This document shows positions 19,510 to 28,058 of a stretch of DNA of 64,000 bases, piece after piece. Below the pieces are notes generated by a model. That model was not told the origin of the DNA. It saw only the letters and a list, made by a program, of their open reading frames with translations, and searched no databases. The stretch is from Microbacterium mangrovi (lineage in GTDB: Bacteria > Actinomycetota > Actinomycetes > Actinomycetales > Microbacteriaceae). Both the position numbers and the translations under genes were made by a program. The stretch is taken from contig NZ_JTDK01000002.1 in assembly GCF_000802305.1 (NCBI RefSeq), forward strand, positions 62,001-126,000, written 5' to 3'. Numbering within the stretch: the first letter of the stretch is position 1; each line of letters starts with the position of its first letter.

Positions 19510-21033
19510 GTGCAGAATCCGATCCCGTCGCCGCCGCGCACGCAGGAACAGCCCGTCCGACAGGTCGGCATGGGGCGCCGGTTCGAGACCATCTGGCTGC
19601 TCACCACGTTCGTCGTGCTGAGCGCGCTCGCCTTCCTGTTCCCGGCGAACGGCGACGACTGGGCGTGGGGTTCGAGCATCGGAGCGGAGCGCCTGCACAC
19701 GCTGTTCGCCGACTACAACGGGCGGTACGTCGCCAACCTCGTGGTGCTGGCTCTGACCCGGGTCCCGCTGATCGCCCCGCTGGTGGTGGGAGCCGGGCTC
19801 ACCGCCCTCATCTTCTTGATCGTGGACCTCAGTCGCAACCGGACGGTGTGGGGCTACGCGATCACCACCGCACTGCTCCTGGCGATGCCACTGACCATGT
19901 GGCGCGAGACAGTCTCGTGGCTGTCGGGATTCACGAACTACACGCTGAGCACCCTACTGGTGCTCGTCTACCTCCGCGCCGTGCAGCGGGACTGGCGGCG
20001 TGAGCAGCCGCCCGCCCACCGCGTCCTGCGGATGATCGGGATCATCGTGCTCGCGTTCCTCGCGGCGCAGTTCATGGAGAACGTCACGCTCTACTTCGTC
20101 GTCGCCTCCCTCGTGGTGCTGGTCGCGCAGCTGATCAGACGGCGCGTCTCGCTTGACGCGTGGGGCTGGGTGATCGGCTTCCTCCTCGGCGCGGCCATGA
20201 TGTTCTCGAACGGGGCCTACGGTCGTGCGCTGCCCGGCGGTGCCGCCGGCGGTGGGCAGTATCAGCAGGTGGGCGGGACCGAGAGCATCATGACGAAGCT
20301 CCTCGAGCAGGTCAGCCGCCGCGGGGTGGTCGACAACGTCGCCCTGAACATCGTCCTGGCGGGGGCGGTCATCCTCCTCGCGGTCATCGTCGCCCGCCGC
20401 GGCGGAGTGCGACGGGCGATCGCGCCACTCGTGCTCATCGTGCTGTTCCTCATCACGGTGGTGCCGCTGTCGGTGCTTCTGCCGGACACCGCGCTCACCC
20501 TGGTCCCCTCCGGCTGGGGGACGTTCGCCGGCCTCGGCGCGCTGCTGCTGCTCGCGGCACTCGTCACGATCGCGTTCTCGCTGACGGGCGAGCGGCGGCT
20601 TCTGTTCGCCGCCGGCCTCGGGACGGTGCTCATCCTCGTCGCACCGCTGGCGGTGGTCTCACCCCTGGGCCCGCGACTGTTCCTCGCGACCTACTGCGTG
20701 ATACTCGTCCTGGTGAACGTGCTCTTCCAGGAGGCCGCGGGCGGGCTCGGCCCCGTGTCCCTGTCCGGGCTGGCAGCGGTCGCCGGAGCTGCGGCGATCG
20801 GCCTGCTGGCCGGCTATTTCGTGGTCTACAGCATCATCACCGTGGCGGCGACGCACCGGCTCGAGGCCGCACGGGCGGCTGCCGCCGCTGGGAAGTCCAG
20901 CGTGATGCTGCGACCGCTTCCGTTCGCCGACTACGTGCACCACGCCGACCCCACCCCGGGCACCGTCTGGGAAGACCGCTACAAGCTGTACTACGACCTG
21001 CCGCCAGGGCTGACGATCACGCTTTCGAAGTAG
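19510..21033 (+). CDS. Polytopic membrane protein, DUF6056-like
   Basis: 507 aa with about eleven hydrophobic segments. After a short proline-rich cytoplasmic tail comes the first membrane span (about 26-44), then GDDWAWGSSIGAERL, an acidic-aromatic loop placed like the catalytic loop of GT-C enzymes. NGRYVANLVV and MWRETVSWLSGFTNYTL follow. This resembles DUF6056/teichoic-acid-locus membrane proteins as I remember them; I cannot assign a reaction. A GT-C transferase is the best guess from the loop and position. The GTG start is supported by the TATCCT box. The last 17 bp overlap the convergent gtrA-like gene. Confidence 0.72.
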   Translation: MQNPIPSPPRTQEQPVRQVGMGRRFETIWLLTTFVVLSALAFLFPANGDDWAWGSSIGAERLHTLFADYNGRYVANLVVLALTRVPLIAPLVVGAGLTALIFLIVDLSRNRTVWGYAITTALLLAMPLTMWRETVSWLSGFTNYTLSTLLVLVYLRAVQRDWRREQPPAHRVLRMIGIIVLAFLAAQFMENVTLYFVVASLVVLVAQLIRRRVSLDAWGWVIGFLLGAAMMFSNGAYGRALPGGAAGGGQYQQVGGTESIMTKLLEQVSRRGVVDNVALNIVLAGAVILLAVIVARRGGVRRAIAPLVLIVLFLITVVPLSVLLPDTALTLVPSGWGTFAGLGALLLLAALVTIAFSLTGERRLLFAAGLGTVLILVAPLAVVSPLGPRLFLATYCVILVLVNVLFQEAAGGLGPVSLSGLAAVAGAAAIGLLAGYFVVYSIITVAATHRLEAARAAAAAGKSSVMLRPLPFADYVHHADPTPGTVWEDRYKLYYDLPPGLTITLSK

Positions 21034-21508
21034 GCCGCGCGGCGGCTGCCTCGGGATTGCTGTCGCCGAGCCGGCTCAGCGGGCCGATCATGACGTAGTG
21101 GGCGACGACGTACGTGATCGGCACGGCGATGAGCGCCACCGCGAGCGGGGCCCACTGCGAGTTCCAGTGGAACACCCCCACCGCGATCTGCAGGCCCACC
21201 GTCGTGATGACGAAGTTCGTCACGTTCGACAGCGGGAAAAGCAGGAAGGTCCGCCAGCTCGGGCGGATCTTGAAGGTGATCCAGCAGTTCAGGAAGTACG
21301 AGCCGATCATCGCGATGAGGAACGCGATGATGTGCGCCACGAGGTACGGCAGGAATGTGTGCAGCGCCAGGTAGAGGCCGTAGTACACACCGGTGTTGAC
21401 CACGCCGACGAGCCCGAAACGGACGAGGCGCTTCAGGTTGACGATGAGGGGACGATCTTCGCGCGACCCCGGCGGCGTCGCGGCCGCCCCGTCCGATGAG
21501 GACGTCAC
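21017..21508 (-). CDS. GtrA-like flippase family membrane protein
   Basis: 163 aa. Four hydrophobic segments lie between ~25 and 140 (LVRFGLVGVVNTGVYYGLYL, HIIAFLIAMIGSYFLNCWITF, then two more), the GtrA/DPMS family layout; SYFLNCWITFK is characteristic. Such proteins help move polyprenyl-phosphate sugars across the membrane. The GTG start at 21508 overlaps the stop of the GT2 gene upstream (GTGA), so it is coupled to a GtrB-like synthase, the usual partner. The 3' end overlaps the convergent 19510 gene by 17 bp. Confidence 0.85.
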   Translation of the reverse strand: MTSSSDGAAATPPGSREDRPLIVNLKRLVRFGLVGVVNTGVYYGLYLALHTFLPYLVAHIIAFLIAMIGSYFLNCWITFKIRPSWRTFLLFPLSNVTNFVITTVGLQIAVGVFHWNSQWAPLAVALIAVPITYVVAHYVMIGPLSRLGDSNPEAAAARPTSKA

Positions 21509-22470
21509 GGGGCCGGCCGCGTCGTCTCGTCGTCGCCGCCGGACCGGCGTACGGGCCGCACCGCTTCTTTCAGCACGTAGTGCGGGCGGCGCTTGGTTTC
21601 GAGATAGATGCGGCCCATGTACTCGCCCACGATGCCGAGCATGAGCATGTTGAGCCCGCCGAACACGATGACGGCGCAGATCGTCGTGACGTAACCCGGT
21701 GCGCTGACACCGCTGATCAGGGCATCGGCCACGACCCAGATCGCATACACGACGCCGATCAGGGCGATGACCAGGCCGAAGTAGATCGCGGCGCGCAGCG
21801 GACGGCTGTTGAACGAGAGCACCCCGTCCAGTCCGTAATTGAACAGGCTCTTGAAGCCCCACTTACTCTGGCCGATCTCCCGCGTCACGTTCTCGTAGTC
21901 GACCGTGGCCGTCTCGAACCCGATCCACGAGAAGAGGCCCTTCGAGAACCGGTTGTACTCCTGCAGAGTGAGGAGGGCGTCCACGGCCTTGCGGCTGAGC
22001 ACCCGGAAATCGCCCACCCCGTCTTCGAGCGGGACGTCGACGATGCGATCCATGATCCGGTAGTACAGCCGGGACGCGAACGAACGCACCTTCGCGTCGC
22101 CGGTCCGGGTGCGTCGGGCGACGACCTGGTCGAAGCCCTGCTCAAGGAAGGGCAGCATCCGCGCCAGAATCTCGGGTGGATGCTGAAGATCGGCATCCAT
22201 GATCGCGACCGCGTCCCCGGCCGCCTCATCGAGACCGGCGAGCATCGCCGACTCCTTGCCGAAGTTGCGGCTGAAGGCGACGTAGCGGAAGCGCGGGTCT
22301 CGGCGGGCGATCTCACGAAGCCGGGGAAGGGTGTCGTCCGTGCTGCCGTCGTCGACGAGGATCACCTCGAACTCCTCCGCGACCGACGCCAATTCGGCGC
22401 TGAGCACCTCGGCCGTGCGGTCGATGCCCTCTGCTTCGTTGAAGCAGGGAATCACGACGGAGAGGAGCAT
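21505..22470 (-). CDS. Polyprenyl-phosphate glycosyltransferase (GtrB/DPM1-like GT2)
   Basis: 321 aa. The cytoplasmic GT2 domain (1-~225) has LSVVIPCFNEAEGI, LVDDGSTDDTL, FSRNFGKESAMLAGLDEA and the metal-binding MDADLQHPPE. Two C-terminal membrane helices follow (about 232-255 and 268-290), then a basic tail. This is the architecture of GtrB and dolichyl/polyprenyl-phosphate sugar synthases, which load a nucleotide-activated sugar onto undecaprenyl phosphate. Its product is the likely donor for the GT-C enzymes nearby. The start is ATG 22470, with TAGGAT 6 nt upstream. Confidence 0.9.
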   Translation of the reverse strand: MLLSVVIPCFNEAEGIDRTAEVLSAELASVAEEFEVILVDDGSTDDTLPRLREIARRDPRFRYVAFSRNFGKESAMLAGLDEAAGDAVAIMDADLQHPPEILARMLPFLEQGFDQVVARRTRTGDAKVRSFASRLYYRIMDRIVDVPLEDGVGDFRVLSRKAVDALLTLQEYNRFSKGLFSWIGFETATVDYENVTREIGQSKWGFKSLFNYGLDGVLSFNSRPLRAAIYFGLVIALIGVVYAIWVVADALISGVSAPGYVTTICAVIVFGGLNMLMLGIVGEYMGRIYLETKRRPHYVLKEAVRPVRRSGGDDETTRPAP

Positions 22471-22476
22471 CCAGAC

Positions 22477-22482
22477 ATCCTA
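22477..22482 (-). promoter_or_regulatory. -10 box TAGGAT of the gtrB-like gene
   Basis: TAGGAT ends 6 nt before ATG 22470; leaderless arrangement. It lies in the 68-bp gap after the acyltransferase gene. Confidence 0.42.
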
Positions 22483-22538
22483 TTCACCGTTCCCTGTTCA
22501 CCGGCCGACCAGGAGCTCTGGGTCACCTTCGAGCGCGG

Positions 22539-24674
22539 TCAGCCCTGCAGGAGCTTGTCGGCCGCGGCACGGATGTCGGGCGTCAGCGAGCGGGCGAAGG
22601 TCGCCGACAGGTGTCCGCGGTCGAAGTACACGATCACGCCGCCGACGACCGAGTAGCACGTGTCGCCCGAGCAGATGCGGTCGGTGAGGTCGAGCATCTT
22701 CACCCGCGGGTCGTTCAGCTGCTGCGCGGCGGTCGCGAGGGGATCGCCCTGCTTGCGGGCGGTCGTCCCGTCGCACGCCGAGAGGTCGCTGATGTGCTTG
22801 GCGACGCAGTCGGGCACGTCCGGCAGATCGGTCGCGTACGGGGTGTCATGCAGCACGAGGACGTGACGGCCGGCCGCACTCCACTTCTGCAGCACGCTCT
22901 CGTACTCCCGCTCCGCCGCGACCTGCGTCTGCGCCAGCGTCTTTCCGGGCATCCTCGCAAAGGTGCGATTCGAGAAGACGACGAGATCGTACTTCTTGTC
23001 GGCGACCGATTCGATGACCTTCTTGTTCCAGGCGAGGCAGTTGGAGGTCCGCGCCGGGGACTCGTAGTTGACGACCGCGTCGACCGTGTAGCACTCGGAG
23101 ATCAGGTAGGTCGTGATCGACCAGTTCTTCTGCTCCGCGATCTGCTGCAGCGCGGGCAGCCAGTGACCGGCGTGCGAGTTGCCGACCAGTGCCACCTGCA
23201 CGGCGTCGGGCGCACTGCTGCCGTAATGGCAGGTCTTCTGCTCGGCGAAGTCGCCGAGGATCCAGCAGTCGTCCTTGTACGGCGCCGGCTGGTCGGCGGC
23301 GGTGAACGTGGGGCTGGTCACCAGTTTGTCGCCGTGCGGCGTGCACGACGACGGGTGCGCCAGGGCGCGCGCGCCGAAACACGACGACGGGTCGTTGAGC
23401 GCATGCGAGATGGCGGTCTTCTCGGATGCCGTCCGGTACGCCTGCCAGCCCACCACGCCTGCAGCGGCGACCACGAAGACGATCATGCCCGTGGCCGCGA
23501 AGATGAACGACCGCCGCAGCGGCATCCCGAGCGGCTTGCGACCGCGGAAGACGTCTTCGACGAGCACCTTCGACAGCCACGCGAGGACGACGGCCGCCAT
23601 GATCGCGACGATCTTGTCCGAGCGGTGCAGCGCGTGGCCGATCACGTACGGCAGCAGCACCACCAGCGGCCAGTGCCACAGATAGAGGCCGTACGAGACG
23701 TCACCCACGAACTGCACGGGCTGCCACGACATCACCGGTCGCGGCGACAGGATGCCACCTCGCACGGCCGCGACCAGCACGAGCGCGGTACCGACCACCG
23801 GCAGCGCCGCGGTGTAACTCGGGAACGGCATCGATCCGGTGAAGGTCAGGGCCGACCAGGCGATCATCGCCAGGCCGAGGTACGCCAGCACCACCCGCCA
23901 GCCGTCGCGTCCTTCGAGCCGTCGTTGGATCCATCCGAACCCGCAGGCGGCGAGTCCGCCGATGCCGAGCTCCCAGATGCGGGTCCAGGTGAGGAAGTAC
24001 GCGCCGGCCGGGTTGGTCGCGGTCACCCAGACCGACACGACGAAGGAAGCCGCCACGACGAGGCCGAGGACGCCCGTGACGACGCGTCGGCGCAGCGCCG
24101 GACGCGCGAGGGATGCGAGCAGCACCGCGAGCATGAGCACGATCGGCCACATGATGTAGAACTGCTCTTCGACCGACAGCGACCAGAAGTGCTGCACCGG
24201 ACTGGCCGCATTGTCGGCGGCGAGGTAGTTGACCGCCTGGCCGGCGAGGAACCAGTTCTCGATGTACAGGGCCGACGCCGCGATCTGGGTCTCCCAGTTC
24301 GTCCACACCGTCTGCGGCGCCCAGATGATCACGCCGACGGCGGTCACCGCGAGGACGACGAACGTGGCCGGGAGGAGACGCCGGATGCGGCGGCCCCAGA
24401 ACTCCGCGAGGTCGCGCGCCGAGCGCGGCGGCCGGGAGAGCAGGTGGCTCGTGATCAGGAATCCGGAGATCACGAAGAAGATGTCGACGCCGACGAATCC
24501 GCCGCGCAGGAAGCCGGGGAAGAAGTGGTAGACGACGACGACGAGCACCGCGATCGCACGCAGCGCCTGGATGTCCTTGCGCTGTTTGTCGTCTCCGCCG
24601 ACCCGGCCGGAGGTCGCCGCCCGACCCGTGCGGCGCGCGGGCGCGACGGAAGGGCTCGGTTCGACGACGGTCAC
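22539..24674 (-). CDS. OafA/YrhL-type acyltransferase with C-terminal SGNH domain
   Basis: 711 aa. The N-terminal acyltransferase-3 module (about 35-390) begins with IQALRAIAVLVVVVYHFFPG (catalytic His in the YH pair) and FVGVDIFFVISGFLI, and has about ten membrane segments including WSLSVEEQFYIMWP. After an eleventh span near 420, the extracytoplasmic SGNH domain has VALVGNSHAGHW (Ser block) and DRGHLSATFAR (catalytic His block). Such enzymes O-acetylate surface polysaccharides or wall polymers. The start is GTG 24674, because a TAGGGT box ends 6 nt upstream; TTG 24680 would add two residues. It lies between GT-C paralogue 3 and the gtrB-like gene, all on one strand. Confidence 0.9.
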   Translation of the reverse strand: MTVVEPSPSVAPARRTGRAATSGRVGGDDKQRKDIQALRAIAVLVVVVYHFFPGFLRGGFVGVDIFFVISGFLITSHLLSRPPRSARDLAEFWGRRIRRLLPATFVVLAVTAVGVIIWAPQTVWTNWETQIAASALYIENWFLAGQAVNYLAADNAASPVQHFWSLSVEEQFYIMWPIVLMLAVLLASLARPALRRRVVTGVLGLVVAASFVVSVWVTATNPAGAYFLTWTRIWELGIGGLAACGFGWIQRRLEGRDGWRVVLAYLGLAMIAWSALTFTGSMPFPSYTAALPVVGTALVLVAAVRGGILSPRPVMSWQPVQFVGDVSYGLYLWHWPLVVLLPYVIGHALHRSDKIVAIMAAVVLAWLSKVLVEDVFRGRKPLGMPLRRSFIFAATGMIVFVVAAAGVVGWQAYRTASEKTAISHALNDPSSCFGARALAHPSSCTPHGDKLVTSPTFTAADQPAPYKDDCWILGDFAEQKTCHYGSSAPDAVQVALVGNSHAGHWLPALQQIAEQKNWSITTYLISECYTVDAVVNYESPARTSNCLAWNKKVIESVADKKYDLVVFSNRTFARMPGKTLAQTQVAAEREYESVLQKWSAAGRHVLVLHDTPYATDLPDVPDCVAKHISDLSACDGTTARKQGDPLATAAQQLNDPRVKMLDLTDRICSGDTCYSVVGGVIVYFDRGHLSATFARSLTPDIRAAADKLLQG

Positions 24675-24680
24675 CGTCAA

Positions 24681-24686
24681 ACCCTA
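24681..24686 (-). promoter_or_regulatory. -10 box TAGGGT of the acyltransferase gene
   Basis: TAGGGT ends 6 nt before GTG 24674, which decides between that codon and the upstream TTG. Confidence 0.42.
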
Positions 24687-24719
24687 GCGGTGCCTTGGTG
24701 TGGAGGTCCTGAGAGCGCG

Positions 24720-26201
24720 TCACGGCGCGGTCGCGTGCAGGACCCACCTCCCTTCCTGGAAGAGCACCGGGCCGGCGGTCAGGTCCACCGTCGACGCCCG
24801 GCCGAACCCATTGGGCCAGACGATGATCGATGCGGCGCCCGAGGTCAGGTACGCCACCGCGTGCTTCTGCCAGAACGGGTTCACCGAGCGCGGAACGTCC
24901 TGGCCCGCGACCATCAGAGTGTCGGCGTCATAGATCCAGCCCGTGAGGTCCGGCTGCATCGGGCAGCCGCGCGCGAGGTCCCGGCTGAGGACGTTCATCA
25001 CCGCGAGGATCGTCGGGTCGTCGGACATCACGCATCCGTCCACCGTCGCCGCGGCCGACGTCAGACCGGTGACGGGCACAGGGACGCCGAAACCGCGCGC
25101 GATCATCCCCGCATTGAGACCGATGATCCCGAGGATCGCGACGGCCGCGATCGCGAAGCCTGCCGCGCGCACGCGCACCAGCTCCGCGACCCTCCCGACG
25201 GCCAGGCCGGTCACGAGCGCGATCATCGGCGTCGTGAGGGCCGCGTAGTGCGGGTAGAACGAGGGCACCGCCAGCAGCAGCCCGACGTCGACCACGAGCA
25301 GCAGCGGATACAGCCGCCCGCCGCGCACGGTGAACGCGATCGCGGTGAGGACCACGGTGACCAAGATCAGGATGACCGTGAGCCGGTCGGTGGTGAGGCC
25401 GGCATCCACGAGCGCCGGATTGCGCACCCGGTAGCTGCCGAGGATCATCTGCATCCGTTCCAGCAGGGTGTACGCGGCCCGGCCGCGCCCCGTCTGATCG
25501 GTCACGATCTGCGTGAACATCTGCGCGGGGGCGTTCACGAAGAACGGCAGGCACAGCGCGGTCACGCCCGCGACGAGTCCGAGCAGCACCTTGTACCAGA
25601 CACGCCAGGCGAACAGCACGATGACGGCGGCGGGCACCGCGTACCAGATCTTGAACCCGCACGCCACGCCGAGGGCGACGCCGGCGAGCACGGGCCAGAC
25701 CGTGCGGCGCACCATCGCCGGATGCGCGAGGATCGCCAGCGCGACGAGCACCCCGGTCGTGCCGACCGGCTCGAGCAGGATGCTGCGCTCGCTGTATGCC
25801 GCGACGTAGGTGAACGCGTAGAAGAATCCGCCGACCGCCGCCGCGAGATACCCGAAGCGCCGCAGGATCACCGCGACCAGCACCGTGTTGAGGGCGCCGA
25901 GAGCCATGAACGCCACCCGGCAGACCGCGAGGCCCAGCGCATCACTGGTCACGCTGCCGAACCAGGCGAACGGGGTGCCCGAGAGCATGACGCCGGGCGG
26001 CTGCAGGAACAGGAAGTCCCGGTACGGCAGCCGGCCGTGCACCAGGGCGTCGGCGGCCGCGTAATAGACGCCGTCGTCGTAGGCGCCGAGGGTCAGCAGG
26101 CCACCGCCGCGCACCACGATCGTCAATCGCGCGCCGAACGCGATCACCGCCAGCGCGCCGTACAGCACCCACCAATGCCAGTTGCGCGAGCCGATCATCA
26201 C
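24720..26201 (-). CDS. GT-C fold integral-membrane glycosyltransferase (paralogue 3)
   Basis: 493 aa, third member of the family at 16308 and 17865. It has GAYDDGVYYAAADALVHGRL, FLQPPGVMLSGTPFAWFG, ERSILLEPVGTTGVL, CGFKIWYAVPAAVIVLFAW, and the C-terminal DGCVMSDDPTILAVMNVLSRDL. It has multiple membrane helices plus a soluble C-terminal domain. It is separated from the other two by about 5 kb of intervening genes. The start is GTG 26201 (one codon before ATG 26198): TTTACT lies 7 nt upstream and the distance to the WW pair is then 11 residues, as in the paralogues. Confidence 0.8.
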   Translation of the reverse strand: MMIGSRNWHWWVLYGALAVIAFGARLTIVVRGGGLLTLGAYDDGVYYAAADALVHGRLPYRDFLFLQPPGVMLSGTPFAWFGSVTSDALGLAVCRVAFMALGALNTVLVAVILRRFGYLAAAVGGFFYAFTYVAAYSERSILLEPVGTTGVLVALAILAHPAMVRRTVWPVLAGVALGVACGFKIWYAVPAAVIVLFAWRVWYKVLLGLVAGVTALCLPFFVNAPAQMFTQIVTDQTGRGRAAYTLLERMQMILGSYRVRNPALVDAGLTTDRLTVILILVTVVLTAIAFTVRGGRLYPLLLVVDVGLLLAVPSFYPHYAALTTPMIALVTGLAVGRVAELVRVRAAGFAIAAVAILGIIGLNAGMIARGFGVPVPVTGLTSAAATVDGCVMSDDPTILAVMNVLSRDLARGCPMQPDLTGWIYDADTLMVAGQDVPRSVNPFWQKHAVAYLTSGAASIIVWPNGFGRASTVDLTAGPVLFQEGRWVLHATAP

Positions 26202-26208
26202 CCGCCCA

Positions 26209-26214
26209 AGTAAA
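26209..26214 (-). promoter_or_regulatory. -10 box TTTACT of GT-C paralogue 3
   Basis: TTTACT ends 7 nt before GTG 26201. A GATTCTTC element lies about 25 nt further upstream on the same strand; related GATTCTTC and GATCTTC strings occur upstream of paralogues 1 and 2. Confidence 0.35.
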
Positions 26215-26260
26215 CGCGCCGAATGCTGAGAAGGAGCGAAGAATCGCGGCCGGGTGACCG

Positions 26261-27049
26261 CTACTTGCCGTTCAGCACGTCGAGCGCGTCGTCGATGTGG
26301 CCGTCGAAGACGACCTTGCCCTTGCGGATCACGATGCCGCGCGAGCACAGCTCGCGCACCTGGCCGGCGCTGTGACTCACGATCATCATCGTGACGCCGT
26401 TCTCGCTCATCTCGCGCAGCTTCGCGTTGCACTTGGCGCGGAACGGGGCGTCTCCGACGCCGAGCACCTCGTCGACGAGCAGCACGTCCAGCTCCACGTG
26501 GATCGCCACGCTGAAGGCAAGACGCATGAACATGCCCGAGGAGTAGTGCTTGACGGCCTGATCGATGAAGTCGCCGATCTCGCTGAACTCGACGATCTGG
26601 TCGAAGCGCTCCTTGGTCTCCTTCTCGCTCATGCCGAGGATGGCGGCGTTCAGGAAGACGTTCTCGCGACCGGTGAGGTCGGGGTGGAAGCCGGCGCCGA
26701 CCTCGATGAGTCCGGCGACGCGGCCCCGCGTGCGCACCTTGCCCTCGTCGGGCAGCAGCACGCCGGAGACCATTTTGAGCGTCGTCGACTTGCCCGAGCC
26801 GTTCAGGCCCATGACGGCGACCGACTCGCCCTCGTGGATCGTGAACGACACGTCGTTGAGCGCCTGGAACTGCTGGGTGCGCACGGACTTGCGCTTGGCC
26901 CAGTTGATGAACGCCTCCTTGAAGGAGTGCGTCGTGCGCTTGCTGAACCACTTCGACACGTGGTCGAGGATGATGCTCGGCTGCGCGTTGGAGTAGTCGG
27001 GGACGGGCTTGCGCTCGGGGGCGTCGGTGCTCATGGAATCGGTCGTCAT
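26261..27049 (-). CDS. tagH: Polysaccharide/teichoic-acid export ABC transporter ATPase (TagH/Wzt-like)
   Basis: 262 aa. Walker A GLNGSGKST at 81-89, a YSSGMFMRLAF signature region, Walker B DVLLVDEVLGVGD, and H-loop VSHSAG. The segment SFKEAFINWAKRK before the Walker A region is typical of TagH/Wzt/RfbE ATPases. There is no long C-terminal carbohydrate-binding domain, so it is of the TagH rather than the long Wzt type. It powers export of the finished lipid-linked polymer together with the permease gene immediately upstream; the two are adjacent without overlap. Confidence 0.94.
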   Translation of the reverse strand: MTTDSMSTDAPERKPVPDYSNAQPSIILDHVSKWFSKRTTHSFKEAFINWAKRKSVRTQQFQALNDVSFTIHEGESVAVMGLNGSGKSTTLKMVSGVLLPDEGKVRTRGRVAGLIEVGAGFHPDLTGRENVFLNAAILGMSEKETKERFDQIVEFSEIGDFIDQAVKHYSSGMFMRLAFSVAIHVELDVLLVDEVLGVGDAPFRAKCNAKLREMSENGVTMMIVSHSAGQVRELCSRGIVIRKGKVVFDGHIDDALDVLNGK

Positions 27050-27958
27050 TTACAGGTCCTGGGCGAAGGTGCGCTCGAAACGGCGGAAGACCATCTGGCC
27101 GATGAGCAGGAGGAGGATCGTGACGATCACTCCGAAGACGATGTACAGGCCGAAGTGCGGCGGGAACGCCACCTGGGCGAGAGCCTTCAGGTCGTCCTTG
27201 GGGACCACCGGGCCCCAGAACGCCTTGTGGAAGAGCTCGACCGCGACCGTCACCGGGTTGCTCATGTAGATGTCGAAGAGCCACGAATGCCACCCGTGGG
27301 CGTGCTTGTAGACCATCTGCCACGTGTACATGACCGGCGACGACCAGGTCGCGATCGTGCGGATGATCTCGACCACGTTCTGCGCGTCGCGGAAGCGCAC
27401 GTTCACCGCGCAGAAGATGAGGCCGAGCCCGAGCACGAACGGCATCACGATCGCCATGCCGCCGAGGAACATGCCGATGTTCTCGAAGGTCGGCACCCAG
27501 CCGTTGAAGATGCAGACGACCACGAGCACCGCGAGCTGCGGCAGGAAGTTCACGAACGCGCTGATCAGCGCGGCGACGGGGAAGAGCTCGCGGGGCAGGT
27601 AGATCTTGCGCACGAGCGCCTTGTTGTCCACGATCGACCGCGTGACGTTGCCGATCGCCTCGTTGAAGAAGTTGACGACCACGAGCCCGGAGAACAGGTA
27701 GATCGGGAAGTAGGGCACGTTCTTGTGCATGCCCAGCAGCTGCCCCATCACGAACCAGTAGAGGAGGAACTGCACCGTCGGCCGTGCGTACGACCACAGC
27801 CAGCCCATCACCGAGTTGCGGTAGCGCAGCGAGGTGGACTTGCCGATCAGCAGCTTCAGCAGATACCGGTGGTTGAAGATGTCGAGGAGCCCTCGCCCCT
27901 TGCCCGGGGTGTCGAAGGCGCTCTTTGCGAGAGTGGGAGTGGTGGTTGTCACAGACAT
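27050..27958 (-). CDS. tagG: Polysaccharide/teichoic-acid export ABC transporter permease (TagG/Wzm-like)
   Basis: 302 aa, ABC-2 type. A cytoplasmic N-terminus with LLKLLIGKSTSLRYRNSVMG and WLWSYARPTVQF (the conserved entry motif) precedes six predicted membrane helices, for example LLYWFVMGQLLG, AALISAFVNFLPQLAVLVVV, MAIVMPFVLGLGLIFCAVNV and IVFGVIVTILLLLIGQMVF. It forms the channel for the TagH-like ATPase. The start is ATG 27958, with AAGGAC just upstream and a TACAAT -10 at 27999-28004. Confidence 0.94.
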   Translation of the reverse strand: MSVTTTTPTLAKSAFDTPGKGRGLLDIFNHRYLLKLLIGKSTSLRYRNSVMGWLWSYARPTVQFLLYWFVMGQLLGMHKNVPYFPIYLFSGLVVVNFFNEAIGNVTRSIVDNKALVRKIYLPRELFPVAALISAFVNFLPQLAVLVVVCIFNGWVPTFENIGMFLGGMAIVMPFVLGLGLIFCAVNVRFRDAQNVVEIIRTIATWSSPVMYTWQMVYKHAHGWHSWLFDIYMSNPVTVAVELFHKAFWGPVVPKDDLKALAQVAFPPHFGLYIVFGVIVTILLLLIGQMVFRRFERTFAQDL

Positions 27959-27998
27959 GTCCTTGCGGCCACACGCACTCGCGTCCGGGCCACCCTTG

Positions 27999-28004
27999 AT
28001 TGTA
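27999..28004 (-). promoter_or_regulatory. -10 box TACAAT of the tagGH operon
   Basis: TACAAT is a near-consensus -10 about 40 nt before ATG 27958. It gives a leader of roughly 33 nt with a Shine-Dalgarno, unlike the leaderless genes around it. The -35 is unclear. Confidence 0.5.
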
Positions 28005-28058
28005 GTGAACCCGGCGCTGAGAACCCTCTGCAGACGACCAGGGCGTTCTCCGGGCCCG

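Noticed and set aside
26235..26260. A shared regulatory operator (GATTCTTC) upstream of the three GT-C genes
   Set aside because: Related strings occur upstream of all three, but spacing differs and they may only be leftovers of gene duplication. This is not strong enough to annotate as a site.
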